Shown here: in pieces, positions 15,189 through 22,743 of the stretch | Position numbering within the stretch: the first letter of the stretch is position 1 | Layout of the letters: each line of letters begins with the position of its first letter | DNA from: an uncultured Bacteroides sp. | GTDB lineage: Bacteria > Bacteroidota > Bacteroidia > Bacteroidales > Bacteroidaceae | Length of the DNA: 60,073 nucleotides | Direction of reading: 5' to 3' | Assembly: GCA_944322355.1 (NCBI GenBank) | Contig: CALUOT010000009.1 | Coordinates: forward strand, 1 to 60,073 | Made by a program: the position numbers and the translations under genes | The notes under the pieces: generated by a model | Told to the model about the DNA's origin: nothing | Databases searched by the model: none | What the model saw: the letters and a program-made list of their open reading frames with translations, nothing else

Positions 15189-16352
15189 ATGAACGGTTAT
15201 TACGGCGAATTCGGGGGCGCCTATATCCCCGAGATACTGCACCGATGTGTAAGCGAATTGGAGGAAGCATGCCGCACCATCGTACCTGGTGAGGATTTCC
15301 GGCGTGAGTATGAAGACTTGTTGCGTCACTACGTAGGCCGGCCTTCCCCCTTGTATCATGCCAAACGGCTTTCGGAGAAGTACGGATGCAAGATTTATCT
15401 CAAACGGGAGGACTTAAACCATACGGGGGCACACAAGATAAACAATGCCATCGGGCAGATGCTCCTGGCACGCCGCATGGGCAAGCGCCGCATCGTAGCG
15501 GAGACGGGAGCGGGACAACACGGTGTGGCTACGGCTACTGTCTGTGCCCTGGCAGGCATGGATTGCAAGGTGTTCATGGGCGAGACAGACATCAAGCGGC
15601 AACGGGTGAACGTTGAGAAGATGAAGATGTTGGGAGCGGAAGTGGTGCCTGTAACTTCGGGTAATGGTACACTGAAGGACGCCACGAGCGAAGCCATCCG
15701 CTACTGGTGCTGCCATCCGGAGGACACCTATTACCTGATAGGCTCCACCGTGGGGCCTCATCCTTATCCATGGTTGGTGGCGCACCTGCAATCGGTCATC
15801 GGACGTGAAATAGCCACGCAACTGGCAGAATTGGAGGGCGATTTCCGACCGGATTACCTGATAGCCTGCGTGGGCGGAGGAAGCAACGCCGCCGGCACCA
15901 TCCTGCGTTTTATAGACGAACCACGGGTGAATATCATCCTGGCCGAAGCCGGAGGCAAAGGAGTAGAGACCGGACAAACGGCCGCCACCCTGGCATTGGG
16001 CCGGGTAGGTATTCTGCACGGCTCCCGCTCCTACGTCATACAGAATGAGGACGGGCAGGTCATAGAGCCTTACTCTATCTCGGCAGGGTTGGATTATCCC
16101 GGTGTAGGCCCGTTACACGCCCACCTGGTGACTATGGGCAGGGCAAAAGCCATCCCCATCAACGATGATGAGGCCTTACAGGCAGCCTACGAACTGACCC
16201 GGCTGGAAGGCATTATCCCTGCACTGGAGAGCGCACATGCCTTGGCCGTATTGCCCCGACTAAAGACAAAACCCGATGATATTGTTGTAGTGACCGTATC
16301 GGGGCGGGGGGACAAAGACATGGATACCTATCTGGATTTATTTACGGTTTAA
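15189..16352 (+). CDS. trpB: Tryptophan synthase beta chain
   Basis: 387 residues, beginning [15 protein letters not shown]. It joins indole, channelled from TrpA, with serine to make tryptophan, using pyridoxal phosphate. The cofactor lysine is K83 in [12 protein letters not shown], and the phosphate-binding loop is GGGSNAAG. I start the gene at 15189 because the longer in-frame extension back to 15033 overlaps the leader peptide, the attenuator and a tandem repeat, and has no family similarity. It is the first structural gene of the operon and is 57 bases from trpE. Confidence 0.97.
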   Translation: MNGYYGEFGGAYIPEILHRCVSELEEACRTIVPGEDFRREYEDLLRHYVGRPSPLYHAKRLSEKYGCKIYLKREDLNHTGAHKINNAIGQMLLARRMGKRRIVAETGAGQHGVATATVCALAGMDCKVFMGETDIKRQRVNVEKMKMLGAEVVPVTSGNGTLKDATSEAIRYWCCHPEDTYYLIGSTVGPHPYPWLVAHLQSVIGREIATQLAELEGDFRPDYLIACVGGGSNAAGTILRFIDEPRVNIILAEAGGKGVETGQTAATLALGRVGILHGSRSYVIQNEDGQVIEPYSISAGLDYPGVGPLHAHLVTMGRAKAIPINDDEALQAAYELTRLEGIIPALESAHALAVLPRLKTKPDDIVVVTVSGRGDKDMDTYLDLFTV

Positions 16353-16409
16353 CGATTTACGATTTGGTTATTTATCATTAATCATTCATTCTCACCATAA
16401 TTATATATT

Positions 16410-17813
16410 ATGTACACATTCAGGACCCAAATCCAAACTTTGGCGGGCGATATCCATACGCCTGTAACTACTTACTTGAAACTGCGCGACCTCTTCCCGC
16501 AAAGTGCCCTGATGGAGAGCGCAGACCGACAAGAGCCGGAAGGCGGACGTTCGTTCATCGGCCTGTGTCCGATAGCCTCCATTGCGGTCAGCCATGGCAC
16601 AGTCGTCACCCGGATGCCCGATGGTGTCCGCACAGAGGCTCCTTTGCCAACCGGACACGAAGGAATGGCTTGCACTTTACGAGACTTTCTTGACCGCTTC
16701 CGCGTGGAGGGGGAAGGAAGCCGTTATTGCGGACTCTATGGCTACACCTCATTCAACGCCGTACGTTATCTCGAAAACATTCCCGTCAAGGACAGCCATG
16801 ACAAACGGAACGATGCACCGGACGCACTTTACATTCTCTACCGCTACCTGATTGTATTCAATGATGCAGGACATGAAATGCGGATCGTGGAAATGGTACC
16901 GGAAGGAGAAGAAAGCGGGATGGAACCAGTGGTGAAAGCTGTAATGAACCGCAACTTCCCGCTATACCCCTTTGCGCCGGTAGGGGAAGTGACTTCCACG
17001 CTGACGGATGACGAACACCGGGCAAACATCCGCCGTGCCATCGGCCATTGCCTGCGGGGAGATGTCTTCCAGATGGTGCTTTCACGCCGCTTCGAACAGG
17101 CCTATGCAGGAGACGATTTTCAGGTGTACCGGGCGTTGCGCAGCATCAATCCCTCACCCTACCTGTTCTATTTCGACTTCGGAGGCTTCCGTATCTTCGG
17201 TTCCTCGCCGGAGACGCACTGCCGGGTAGAAGGCGGACGAGCGGGCATCGACCCCATAGCGGGAACCACACGCCGCACAGGCAGCCGCCAACAAGATGAG
17301 GAAGCCGTAAGCCGTCTGCTGACCGATCCGAAGGAGAACGCCGAGCACGTGATGCTGGTAGACCTGGCACGCAACGACCTGAGCCGAAACTGCACGGACG
17401 TGGGGGTGGACTACCTGAGACGCCCCCGGATGTACAGCCACGTCATTCATCTGACAAGCCGGGTGAGCGGCACGCTGCGGCCGGAGGCAGACGCCGTGAA
17501 GGTGTTGTTGGACAGCTTCCCGGCAGGTACGCTAAGCGGAGCGCCCAAAGTGCGCGCCATGCAGCTGATCAGCGAAATGGAGCCCCATAACCGGGGTGCT
17601 TACGGAGGCTGCATCGGCTTTATCGGTCTGGACGGCACTATCAACCAAGCCATTACCATACGCACCTTCGTGAGCCGTAACGGAGTATTATGGTTTCAGG
17701 CAGGCGGAGGTATCGTAGCCAAGAGTGACGTAGAGGCGGAGCTGCAGGAGGTAAACAACAAACTGGCGGCCTTGCGCAAGGCCATCGAACTGGCAAGTAC
17801 AGCCAAATTGTAA
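16410..17813 (+). CDS. trpE: Anthranilate synthase component I
   Basis: 467 residues. With TrpG as glutaminase it converts chorismate to anthranilate. The N-terminal part carries the short motif LMESAD, comparable to the LLES-type element where tryptophan binds for feedback inhibition. The chorismate-binding core shows FPAGTLSGAPKVRAMQLI and, near the C-terminus, YGGCIGFIGLDG followed by AGGGIVAKSD. It follows trpB and precedes trpC by 31 bases of A/T-rich repeat-like sequence. An aminodeoxychorismate synthase (PabB) is the usual alternative, but the operon makes TrpE clear. Confidence 0.96.
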   Translation: MYTFRTQIQTLAGDIHTPVTTYLKLRDLFPQSALMESADRQEPEGGRSFIGLCPIASIAVSHGTVVTRMPDGVRTEAPLPTGHEGMACTLRDFLDRFRVEGEGSRYCGLYGYTSFNAVRYLENIPVKDSHDKRNDAPDALYILYRYLIVFNDAGHEMRIVEMVPEGEESGMEPVVKAVMNRNFPLYPFAPVGEVTSTLTDDEHRANIRRAIGHCLRGDVFQMVLSRRFEQAYAGDDFQVYRALRSINPSPYLFYFDFGGFRIFGSSPETHCRVEGGRAGIDPIAGTTRRTGSRQQDEEAVSRLLTDPKENAEHVMLVDLARNDLSRNCTDVGVDYLRRPRMYSHVIHLTSRVSGTLRPEADAVKVLLDSFPAGTLSGAPKVRAMQLISEMEPHNRGAYGGCIGFIGLDGTINQAITIRTFVSRNGVLWFQAGGGIVAKSDVEAELQEVNNKLAALRKAIELASTAKL

Positions 17814-17844
17814 ATAGTAAATGGTTAAATAGTAAATAATCAAG

Positions 17845-18585
17845 ATGGACATTCTGAGTGAAATTATCGCATGCAAGCGAAAAGAAATGGAAGCGGGGGC
17901 ACGGAAACACCGCAGCATGAAGGAAGCGCTGGCATCTTCCCCAACGGGCGTCATTGCCGAGTTCAAACGCCGTTCGCCTTCCAAGGGCTGGATAAAGGCG
18001 GACGCACGGGTGGAGGACGTGGTGCCGGCCTACGAGGCGGAAGGCGCGGCGGCTCTCTCCATTCTGACGGACGGGACTTACTTCGGCGCACAGCCGGAGG
18101 ATCTGCCGACTGCCCGCAAGGTGAGCCGTCTGCCCATCCTGCGCAAGGACTTCATCATCGACCCCGTCCAGCTCTACGAAGCGCGGGCGATGGGGGCGGA
18201 CGCAGTGCTGCTCATTGCCGCCTGCCTGGACAAAGAGACTTGCCGCTGTCTGGCGGAGGAGGCGCACCGCATCGGGTTGGAGGTGCTGCTGGAGCTGCAC
18301 GATGCCACAGAACTGGATTATGCGGACATCGCCGTGGAGATGTTGGGCGTGAACAACCGGCATCTGGGCACGTTCCACACAGATGTGGAGCACGCCATTA
18401 CCTTGGCGGACGGACTGAAAGGGCGATTGGAGGGAATACCCGCGGAGAAACGTCCGCTGCTGGTGGCGGAGAGCGGCATCCGCTCGGCTGAAGACATCCG
18501 GCGGTTGCGGCAATGTGGCTATAAGGGTTTCCTGATTGGAGAACATTTGATGCGGGGAGGACGGATTGATGAACTTACTCGTTAA
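17845..18585 (+). CDS. trpC: Indole-3-glycerol phosphate synthase
   Basis: 246 residues, a single-domain (beta/alpha)8 enzyme that closes the indole ring of carboxyphenylamino-deoxyribulose phosphate. Visible motifs are EFKRRSPSKG near residue 40, LRKDFIIDPVQLYEARAMGADAVLLI, LLELHD, GVNNR and AESGI, which cover the known catalytic lysines and glutamates. It overlaps trpF by 20 bases, so translation is probably coupled. The gene is strongly GC-rich (45 of 60 bases at 18001-18060). Its place between trpE and trpG differs from the order BEGDCFA I expect in Bacteroides. Confidence 0.96.
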   Translation: MDILSEIIACKRKEMEAGARKHRSMKEALASSPTGVIAEFKRRSPSKGWIKADARVEDVVPAYEAEGAAALSILTDGTYFGAQPEDLPTARKVSRLPILRKDFIIDPVQLYEARAMGADAVLLIAACLDKETCRCLAEEAHRIGLEVLLELHDATELDYADIAVEMLGVNNRHLGTFHTDVEHAITLADGLKGRLEGIPAEKRPLLVAESGIRSAEDIRRLRQCGYKGFLIGEHLMRGGRIDELTR

Positions 18586-19198
18586 GGTGTGCGGCATGAG
18601 GGACGGTGACAACATCCGCCGGGTGGAAGCCCTTGGAGTAGACTTCATCGGATTCGTGTTTCATACGCCTTCGCCCCGGTGTGTCTGTGCCCTACCCTCT
18701 TACCTGCCCGCCAAAGCCAAACGGACAGGCGTGTTCGTCAACCGTCCGCTAACGGAGGTAGCCATGTGGGCGGACCATTTCGGCCTGCAATTTATCCAAC
18801 TGCACGGAGAGGAGCCGCCTGAATATTGTCGCCACCTGCGCCAAACGCTTGGCCTGCCGCTCATCAAGGCTTTCCATCTGTCCCGTCCGGACGACCTGCG
18901 CCGTACGCTTCTGTATGAGGGACTATGCGACTATTACCTGTTCGAACCGCGGGGAACGTCTCCCGGGGGGAACGGCATTCCGCTCGACCTCAGCCTGCCG
19001 TACAACTACCAAGGCCGCACGCCTTTCCTGCTCAGCGGGGGTATCGGGCCGGACAGCATAGAGGCGTTGCACCGTTTCAGCCATCCCCGATGGGCGGGCA
19101 TCGACCTCAACAGTCGCTTCGAGCTTGCTCCGGGACTTAAAGACGTGGAAAGACTGAAACGCTTTCTTCAATTGATAAATTATAAATTACCATTATGA
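18566..19198 (+). CDS. trpF: Phosphoribosylanthranilate isomerase, with an unusual active-site residue
   Basis: 210 residues. It isomerises phosphoribosylanthranilate for TrpC. The general base cysteine is present in KVCGM (C9). The position of the general acid, normally Asp in a LxxDT-like segment before GGxG, reads YYLFEPRG followed by PGGNG, so the aspartate appears as glutamate (E127). The usual FDW after GGxG is also changed, to LDL. The phosphate site LLSGGIGPDS and GIDLNSR is intact. Glu may still act as an acid, so I call the enzyme probably active. The gene overlaps trpC by 20 bases and trpG by four (ATGA). A start three bases later (18569) is equally possible. Confidence 0.92.
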   Translation: MMNLLVKVCGMRDGDNIRRVEALGVDFIGFVFHTPSPRCVCALPSYLPAKAKRTGVFVNRPLTEVAMWADHFGLQFIQLHGEEPPEYCRHLRQTLGLPLIKAFHLSRPDDLRRTLLYEGLCDYYLFEPRGTSPGGNGIPLDLSLPYNYQGRTPFLLSGGIGPDSIEALHRFSHPRWAGIDLNSRFELAPGLKDVERLKRFLQLINYKLPL

Positions 19199-19758
19199 AC
19201 ATTCTACTCATAGACAACTACGATTCCTTCACCTACAATCTGGTGCAACTGGCGGAACAGGCCGGTGCCAAGGTTACGGTAGTACGCAACGACCGCTTTG
19301 CCCTTGCCGAGGTGGAGCGGCATGACAAACTGATTCTCTCGCCCGGTCCGGGTATCCCTTCCGAGGCGGGAATGCTTATGGAGACCATCCGGACGTATGC
19401 GCCGACAAAACCCATATTGGGAGTCTGCCTGGGACATCAAGCCATCGGCGAGGTGTTTGGCGCACGGCTGACGAACCTTGCGGAGGTGTTTCACGGCGTA
19501 CAGACAGACATCAACCTCTTGACGGACGATTACCTGTTTGAGGGACTGCCCCGACGGCTGCCCGTGGGACGCTATCACTCATGGGTGGTGGACCGCGAGG
19601 GGTTGCCGGACTGTCTGGAGATGACAGCCCTGAGCGACGAAGGGCAGATTATGGCCTTACGCCACCGCACACTGGACATCCGCGGCGTGCAGTTCCATCC
19701 CGAATCGGTGCTTACGCCCGACGGAGCAACCCTTATACGTAACTTTATCAAACACTGA
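19195..19758 (+). CDS. trpG: Anthranilate synthase component II (glutamine amidotransferase)
   Basis: 187 residues, a class I amidotransferase supplying ammonia to TrpE. The catalytic triad is C78 in GVCLGHQ, and H168 and E170 in GVQFHPES. The N-terminus MNILLIDNYDSFTYNLVQ is typical. The start codon overlaps the trpF stop as ATGA, and trpD follows after six bases, so the F-G-D block is tightly coupled. It could also serve aminodeoxychorismate synthesis, as such subunits sometimes do. Confidence 0.96.
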   Translation: MNILLIDNYDSFTYNLVQLAEQAGAKVTVVRNDRFALAEVERHDKLILSPGPGIPSEAGMLMETIRTYAPTKPILGVCLGHQAIGEVFGARLTNLAEVFHGVQTDINLLTDDYLFEGLPRRLPVGRYHSWVVDREGLPDCLEMTALSDEGQIMALRHRTLDIRGVQFHPESVLTPDGATLIRNFIKH

Positions 19759-19764
19759 AACAAT

Positions 19765-20763
19765 ATGAAAGAGATACTTACACGGCTTTTCAACCATGAA
19801 AGCCTCGGACGGGACGAGGCGCGAAGGCTGATGCTCGGCATCACCGCCGGACAATATCCCGACACGCAGATAGCCGCCTTGCTGGCCGCCTACCGCATGC
19901 GTGACATCACCGTAGACGAGTTATTAGGTTTCCGCGAGGCGTTGCTGGAGGTCTGCGTGCCCGCAGACTTCACACCCTGCCGAACCATCGACATCGTGGG
20001 CACGGGCGGCGACGGCAAAAACACGTTCAACATCTCCACCTGCGCCTGCTTCGTGGTGGCGGGAGCGGGCTACAAGGTGGCCAAGCACGGCAACTACGGA
20101 GCCACCTCCGTCAGCGGAGCCAGCGATGTGATACGCGAGCACGGCATCCGCTTCACCACCGACCCGGACACCCTGCGCCGCAGCCTGGACGAGGCAGGCA
20201 TCGCCTACCTGCACGCCCAACTGTTCCACCCGGCCATGAAGGCTGTGGCACAAGTCCGCAGCACGTTGGGCGTACGCACCGTGTTCAACCTGCTGGGACC
20301 GATGATTAACCCCTGCCGTCCCACCTGCCAACTGCTGGGCGTAAGCAACCTGTCACTGATGAGGCTCTACACTTACGCCTTCCGCCGCACGGGCATCGAG
20401 TTCGCCGTAGTGAACAGCCTGGACAATTACGATGAAATCTCGCTGACGGACGAGTTCAAGGTGATGAGTCTGCACGACGAGCACATCTACCGCCCGCAGG
20501 AACTGGGCTTCCTTCCCAATCCGCCTCAGGAGCTTTACGGCGGACAGACCAAGCAGGAGGCCAGCCGCATCTTCGACGCCGTACTGACCGGACAAGGTGC
20601 CACACCCGCCCAACGTCATTGCGTCATCGTCAATGCCGCCTTCGCCATCCGGCTGATGGAACCGGAGAAGTCCATAGAGGAATGCGTTGCCATCGCCACC
20701 GAGTCGTTGGACAGCGGACGGGCACTGGGCGCACTCAAAAGATTTATAGAAATTAATAGTTAA
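19765..20763 (+). CDS. trpD: Anthranilate phosphoribosyltransferase
   Basis: 332 residues. It transfers the phosphoribosyl group of PRPP to anthranilate. The PRPP and anthranilate motifs are IVGTGGDGKNTFNIST (near residue 75-90) and KHGNYGATSVSG. The canonical family has KHGNRxxSS at the second; the Tyr variant is, from memory, common in Bacteroidota. The fold is class IV phosphoribosyltransferase and acts as a homodimer. It is separated from trpA by 234 bases that hold a long inverted repeat, the only large gap inside the operon. Confidence 0.96.
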   Translation: MKEILTRLFNHESLGRDEARRLMLGITAGQYPDTQIAALLAAYRMRDITVDELLGFREALLEVCVPADFTPCRTIDIVGTGGDGKNTFNISTCACFVVAGAGYKVAKHGNYGATSVSGASDVIREHGIRFTTDPDTLRRSLDEAGIAYLHAQLFHPAMKAVAQVRSTLGVRTVFNLLGPMINPCRPTCQLLGVSNLSLMRLYTYAFRRTGIEFAVVNSLDNYDEISLTDEFKVMSLHDEHIYRPQELGFLPNPPQELYGGQTKQEASRIFDAVLTGQGATPAQRHCVIVNAAFAIRLMEPEKSIEECVAIATESLDSGRALGALKRFIEINS

Positions 20764-20778
20764 ATGGGAATTTAGATA

Positions 20779-20967
20779 GCACACAGATGACACAGATTAA
20801 ACGAGATGACCACAGATTTTTAAGGGGCTTCGCCCGAATCCTTATCATCACAAAGAGAAAAAATAAAATCGGCGTCATCCGCGTCATCTGCGGGTGAAAA
20901 ATCATAAATCAGAAATAGTAAATTAAATAATCTGTGAAAATCTGTCTTATCTGTGTCATCTGTGTGC
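20779..20967. repeat. MITE-like inverted-repeat element between trpD and trpA
   Basis: A perfect 19-base inverted repeat, GCACACAGATGACACAGAT (20779-20797) and its complement (20949-20967), bounds a 189-base non-coding element. Inner copies of CACAGATTTT and its complement extend the symmetry. The middle carries degenerate versions (GTCATCCGCGTCATCTGCGG). Sequences rich in CACAGATGACACAGAT are, as far as I recall, scattered in many Bacteroidota genomes. There is no gene inside. Confidence 0.75.
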
Positions 20968-20997
20968 CATATAAACACCCCGATAAATTATAAGTTT

Positions 20998-21777
20998 ATG
21001 AACCGAATAGACCAACTTTTCCGGCAGAAGAACGAACGGATACTCTCCATTTACTTCTGCGCAGGCTGCCCCACCAAGGACGGGACGGCCGATGTAATCC
21101 GCTCGCTGCAGGACGCGGGAGTGGACATGATTGAGATAGGAATACCCTTCAGCGACCCTTTGGCGGACGGACCCGTCATACAGGGAGCCGCTACGAAGGC
21201 TTTGCGGAACGGCATGTCGCTGCACGTGCTCTTCGACCAGCTGCGGGACATCCGCCGCACGGTGCGCATACCGCTGCTGCTCATGGGATATCTGAACCCG
21301 ATACTGAACTATGGCTTCGAGGCCTTCTGCCGTCGGTGTAGCGAGTGTGGCATCGACGGACTCATCATCCCCGACCTACCCTTAGCGGAATACGTGGCCG
21401 AGTATCGTGACACGGCCCTGCGCTACGGCCTGCACGTGGTGATGCTCATCACGCCCGAGACAAGTGATGAAAGGGTGCGTGAGATTGACCGCCAGACGGG
21501 CGGCTTCATCTACATGGTTTCCTCCGCTGCCGTAACGGGGGCGCAACGCTCGTTCAACGAGGAGAGGCAGGCGTACTTCCGCCACATCAACTCCTTGGGG
21601 CTGACGCATCCGCGCTTGGTGGGCTTCGGCGTGTCCAACCGGGAGACGTTCGACGCCGCCTGCAGTGCCTCGTCCGGCGCCATCGTAGGCAGCCGCTTCG
21701 TCACGTTGCTGGATGAATGCGGGGGAGATGCCCGGCAGGCCATCGCCCGGCTGAAAGAGGCGTTGGGGAAGGAATAG
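20998..21777 (+). CDS. trpA: Tryptophan synthase alpha chain
   Basis: 259 residues. It cleaves indole-3-glycerol phosphate and passes indole to TrpB. The catalytic acids are E46 in DMIEIGIPFSDP and D57 in LADGPVIQ. The phosphate-binding end shows GFGVSNRE and GAIVGSRF. I start at 20998 (MNRIDQLFRQ) since an upstream in-frame ATG at 20953 lies within the right arm of the inverted repeat. It is last in the operon. Convergent repeat-rich DNA separates it from the HU-like gene. Confidence 0.96.
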   Translation: MNRIDQLFRQKNERILSIYFCAGCPTKDGTADVIRSLQDAGVDMIEIGIPFSDPLADGPVIQGAATKALRNGMSLHVLFDQLRDIRRTVRIPLLLMGYLNPILNYGFEAFCRRCSECGIDGLIIPDLPLAEYVAEYRDTALRYGLHVVMLITPETSDERVREIDRQTGGFIYMVSSAAVTGAQRSFNEERQAYFRHINSLGLTHPRLVGFGVSNRETFDAACSASSGAIVGSRFVTLLDECGGDARQAIARLKEALGKE

Positions 21778-21822
21778 TCGATTATTCTGCTCTTATACCG
21801 AATCGTTTATGACTGTATTTAA

Positions 21823-21955
21823 ATGAAGAATGAAGAACGAAGAATGAAGAATAGTCCCTGCGGGACAAAATGAAGAATTTCTCTCCGGCATCCCTGAGAA
21901 TTCTCCATTCTTCATTATTAGTTCTTCATTTAAATGGTTCTTCGTTCTTCATTTA
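21823..21955. repeat. Inverted repeat with ATGAAGA tandem arms at the end of the trp operon
   Basis: The left arm is ATGAAGA, ATGAAGA, ACGAAGA, ATGAAGA (7-base pitch, from 21823). The right arm (21899-21955) contains the complementary series CATTCTTCATT and GTTCTTCGTTCTTCATT. Between them is a small hairpin (GTCCCTGCGGGAC). It lies between the convergent ends of trpA and the HU-like gene and may fold as a two-way terminator. Confidence 0.6.
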
Positions 21956-21956
21956 C

Positions 21957-22445
21957 TTACGCCAACGGGTCTTCCGTGGTGTCGTCGCTGCCGCCGGTGC
22001 CGGGAGTCTCCTCCTCACCGTCGGGCACGGGGTGAGCGGGAATTTCCTCGTCCAGCAGTTCCCAGAAGGCGTCCGCGCTCACCAGACTGCGAGTAGTCAC
22101 CTGACCGGAACTGCCGCGGGTCACTTCGGGGATGAAGCGCACACGCGTGCCGGTTATCTGCTGCGCGCCTACCTCTTTCGCCGAGTCCACGCCTTTGCCT
22201 TCGGTATTGGCGGTGTAGTAGAAGGTGCCCACGCCCTCCAGTTTCACCGAGCGGCCCTGGTTCATGTAGTCGCCCAAGACGCCGCCCAGGAGGTCGAGCA
22301 CAGATTTCACATCGCCGGTGCTCAGCGATGACAGGTCAGCCAGTTTCTTGGCGATGGTGTCGGTGTCCACGGGACGACCGATGGTCACGGCAACGGGATA
22401 CCACTTGCCGTTGGCCTTCATCTGTTTCTTTTTGAAATAAGCCAT
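21957..22445 (-). CDS. HU-like DNA-binding protein (HU-HIG type)
   Basis: 162 residues. The body matches the Bacteroides HU-related family: it starts MAYFKKKQMKANGKWYPVAV, has a helical dimer region (DTDTIAKKLADLSSLSTGDV) and a beta arm region around GRSVKLEGVGTFYY and TGTRVRFIPEV. The last 25 residues are acidic and low in complexity (DGEEETPGTGG). Such proteins are thought to bind and bend DNA in the nucleoid, and several paralogues usually exist per genome. Specific targets are unknown. A 22-bp-pitch array lies upstream of its start. Confidence 0.88.
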   Translation of the reverse strand: MAYFKKKQMKANGKWYPVAVTIGRPVDTDTIAKKLADLSSLSTGDVKSVLDLLGGVLGDYMNQGRSVKLEGVGTFYYTANTEGKGVDSAKEVGAQQITGTRVRFIPEVTRGSSGQVTTRSLVSADAFWELLDEEIPAHPVPDGEEETPGTGGSDDTTEDPLA

Positions 22446-22486
22446 AATGTTGCTTTTTTTTATCTTCCTGTAGAAAGCTCTCCCGA

Positions 22487-22582
22487 CAGCCTCCCCACCT
22501 TATCCCACAAAAGGTGGAGAGGTTTGTAGGAAAAGGTGGGGAGTTATGTCACATAAGGTGGGGAGGTTTCCTCATCCCACCT
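22487..22582. repeat. 22-bp-pitch intergenic array, word AAGGTGG
   Basis: AAGGTGG begins at 22511, 22533 and 22555, exactly 22 bases apart. The 15-base units are AAGGTGGAGAGGTTT, AAGGTGGGGAGTTAT and AAGGTGGGGAGGTTT, with 7-base spacers GTAGGAA and GTCACAT. An inverted unit (CCTCCCCACCTT) ends at 22501, and a partial inverted word (CCCACCT) is at 22576-22582. It lies upstream of the HU-like gene and downstream of the RhuM-like gene. Confidence 0.8.
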
Positions 22583-22681
22583 GCAGTCTGTTGTAGAGGG
22601 GCATCCGCAAGAAGACGGATTAGTAAATAGTTTTTATTATTCTCGGTTTCATTCCGCTTGCTTCGCGAGGGAAAACAGAAA

Positions 22682-22718
22682 CCGCCTGCCCCAGTGCAAC
22701 CAAGCACAAGGCAGGCGG
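22682..22718 (-). terminator. Intrinsic terminator of the RhuM-like gene
   Basis: CCGCCTGCC (22682-22690) pairs with GGCAGGCGG (22710-22718), with an inner GTGC/GCAC stem. On the minus strand it is followed by a T-rich run (TTTCTGTTTT). It lies 26 bases after the stop of the gene at 22744. Confidence 0.75.
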
Positions 22719-22743
22719 AATAATGGGGGAAATGCCGATGTCT

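Noticed and set aside
20953-20997. Longer trpA starting at 20953
   Set aside because: The added residues come from the right arm of the inverted repeat and do not resemble TrpA.
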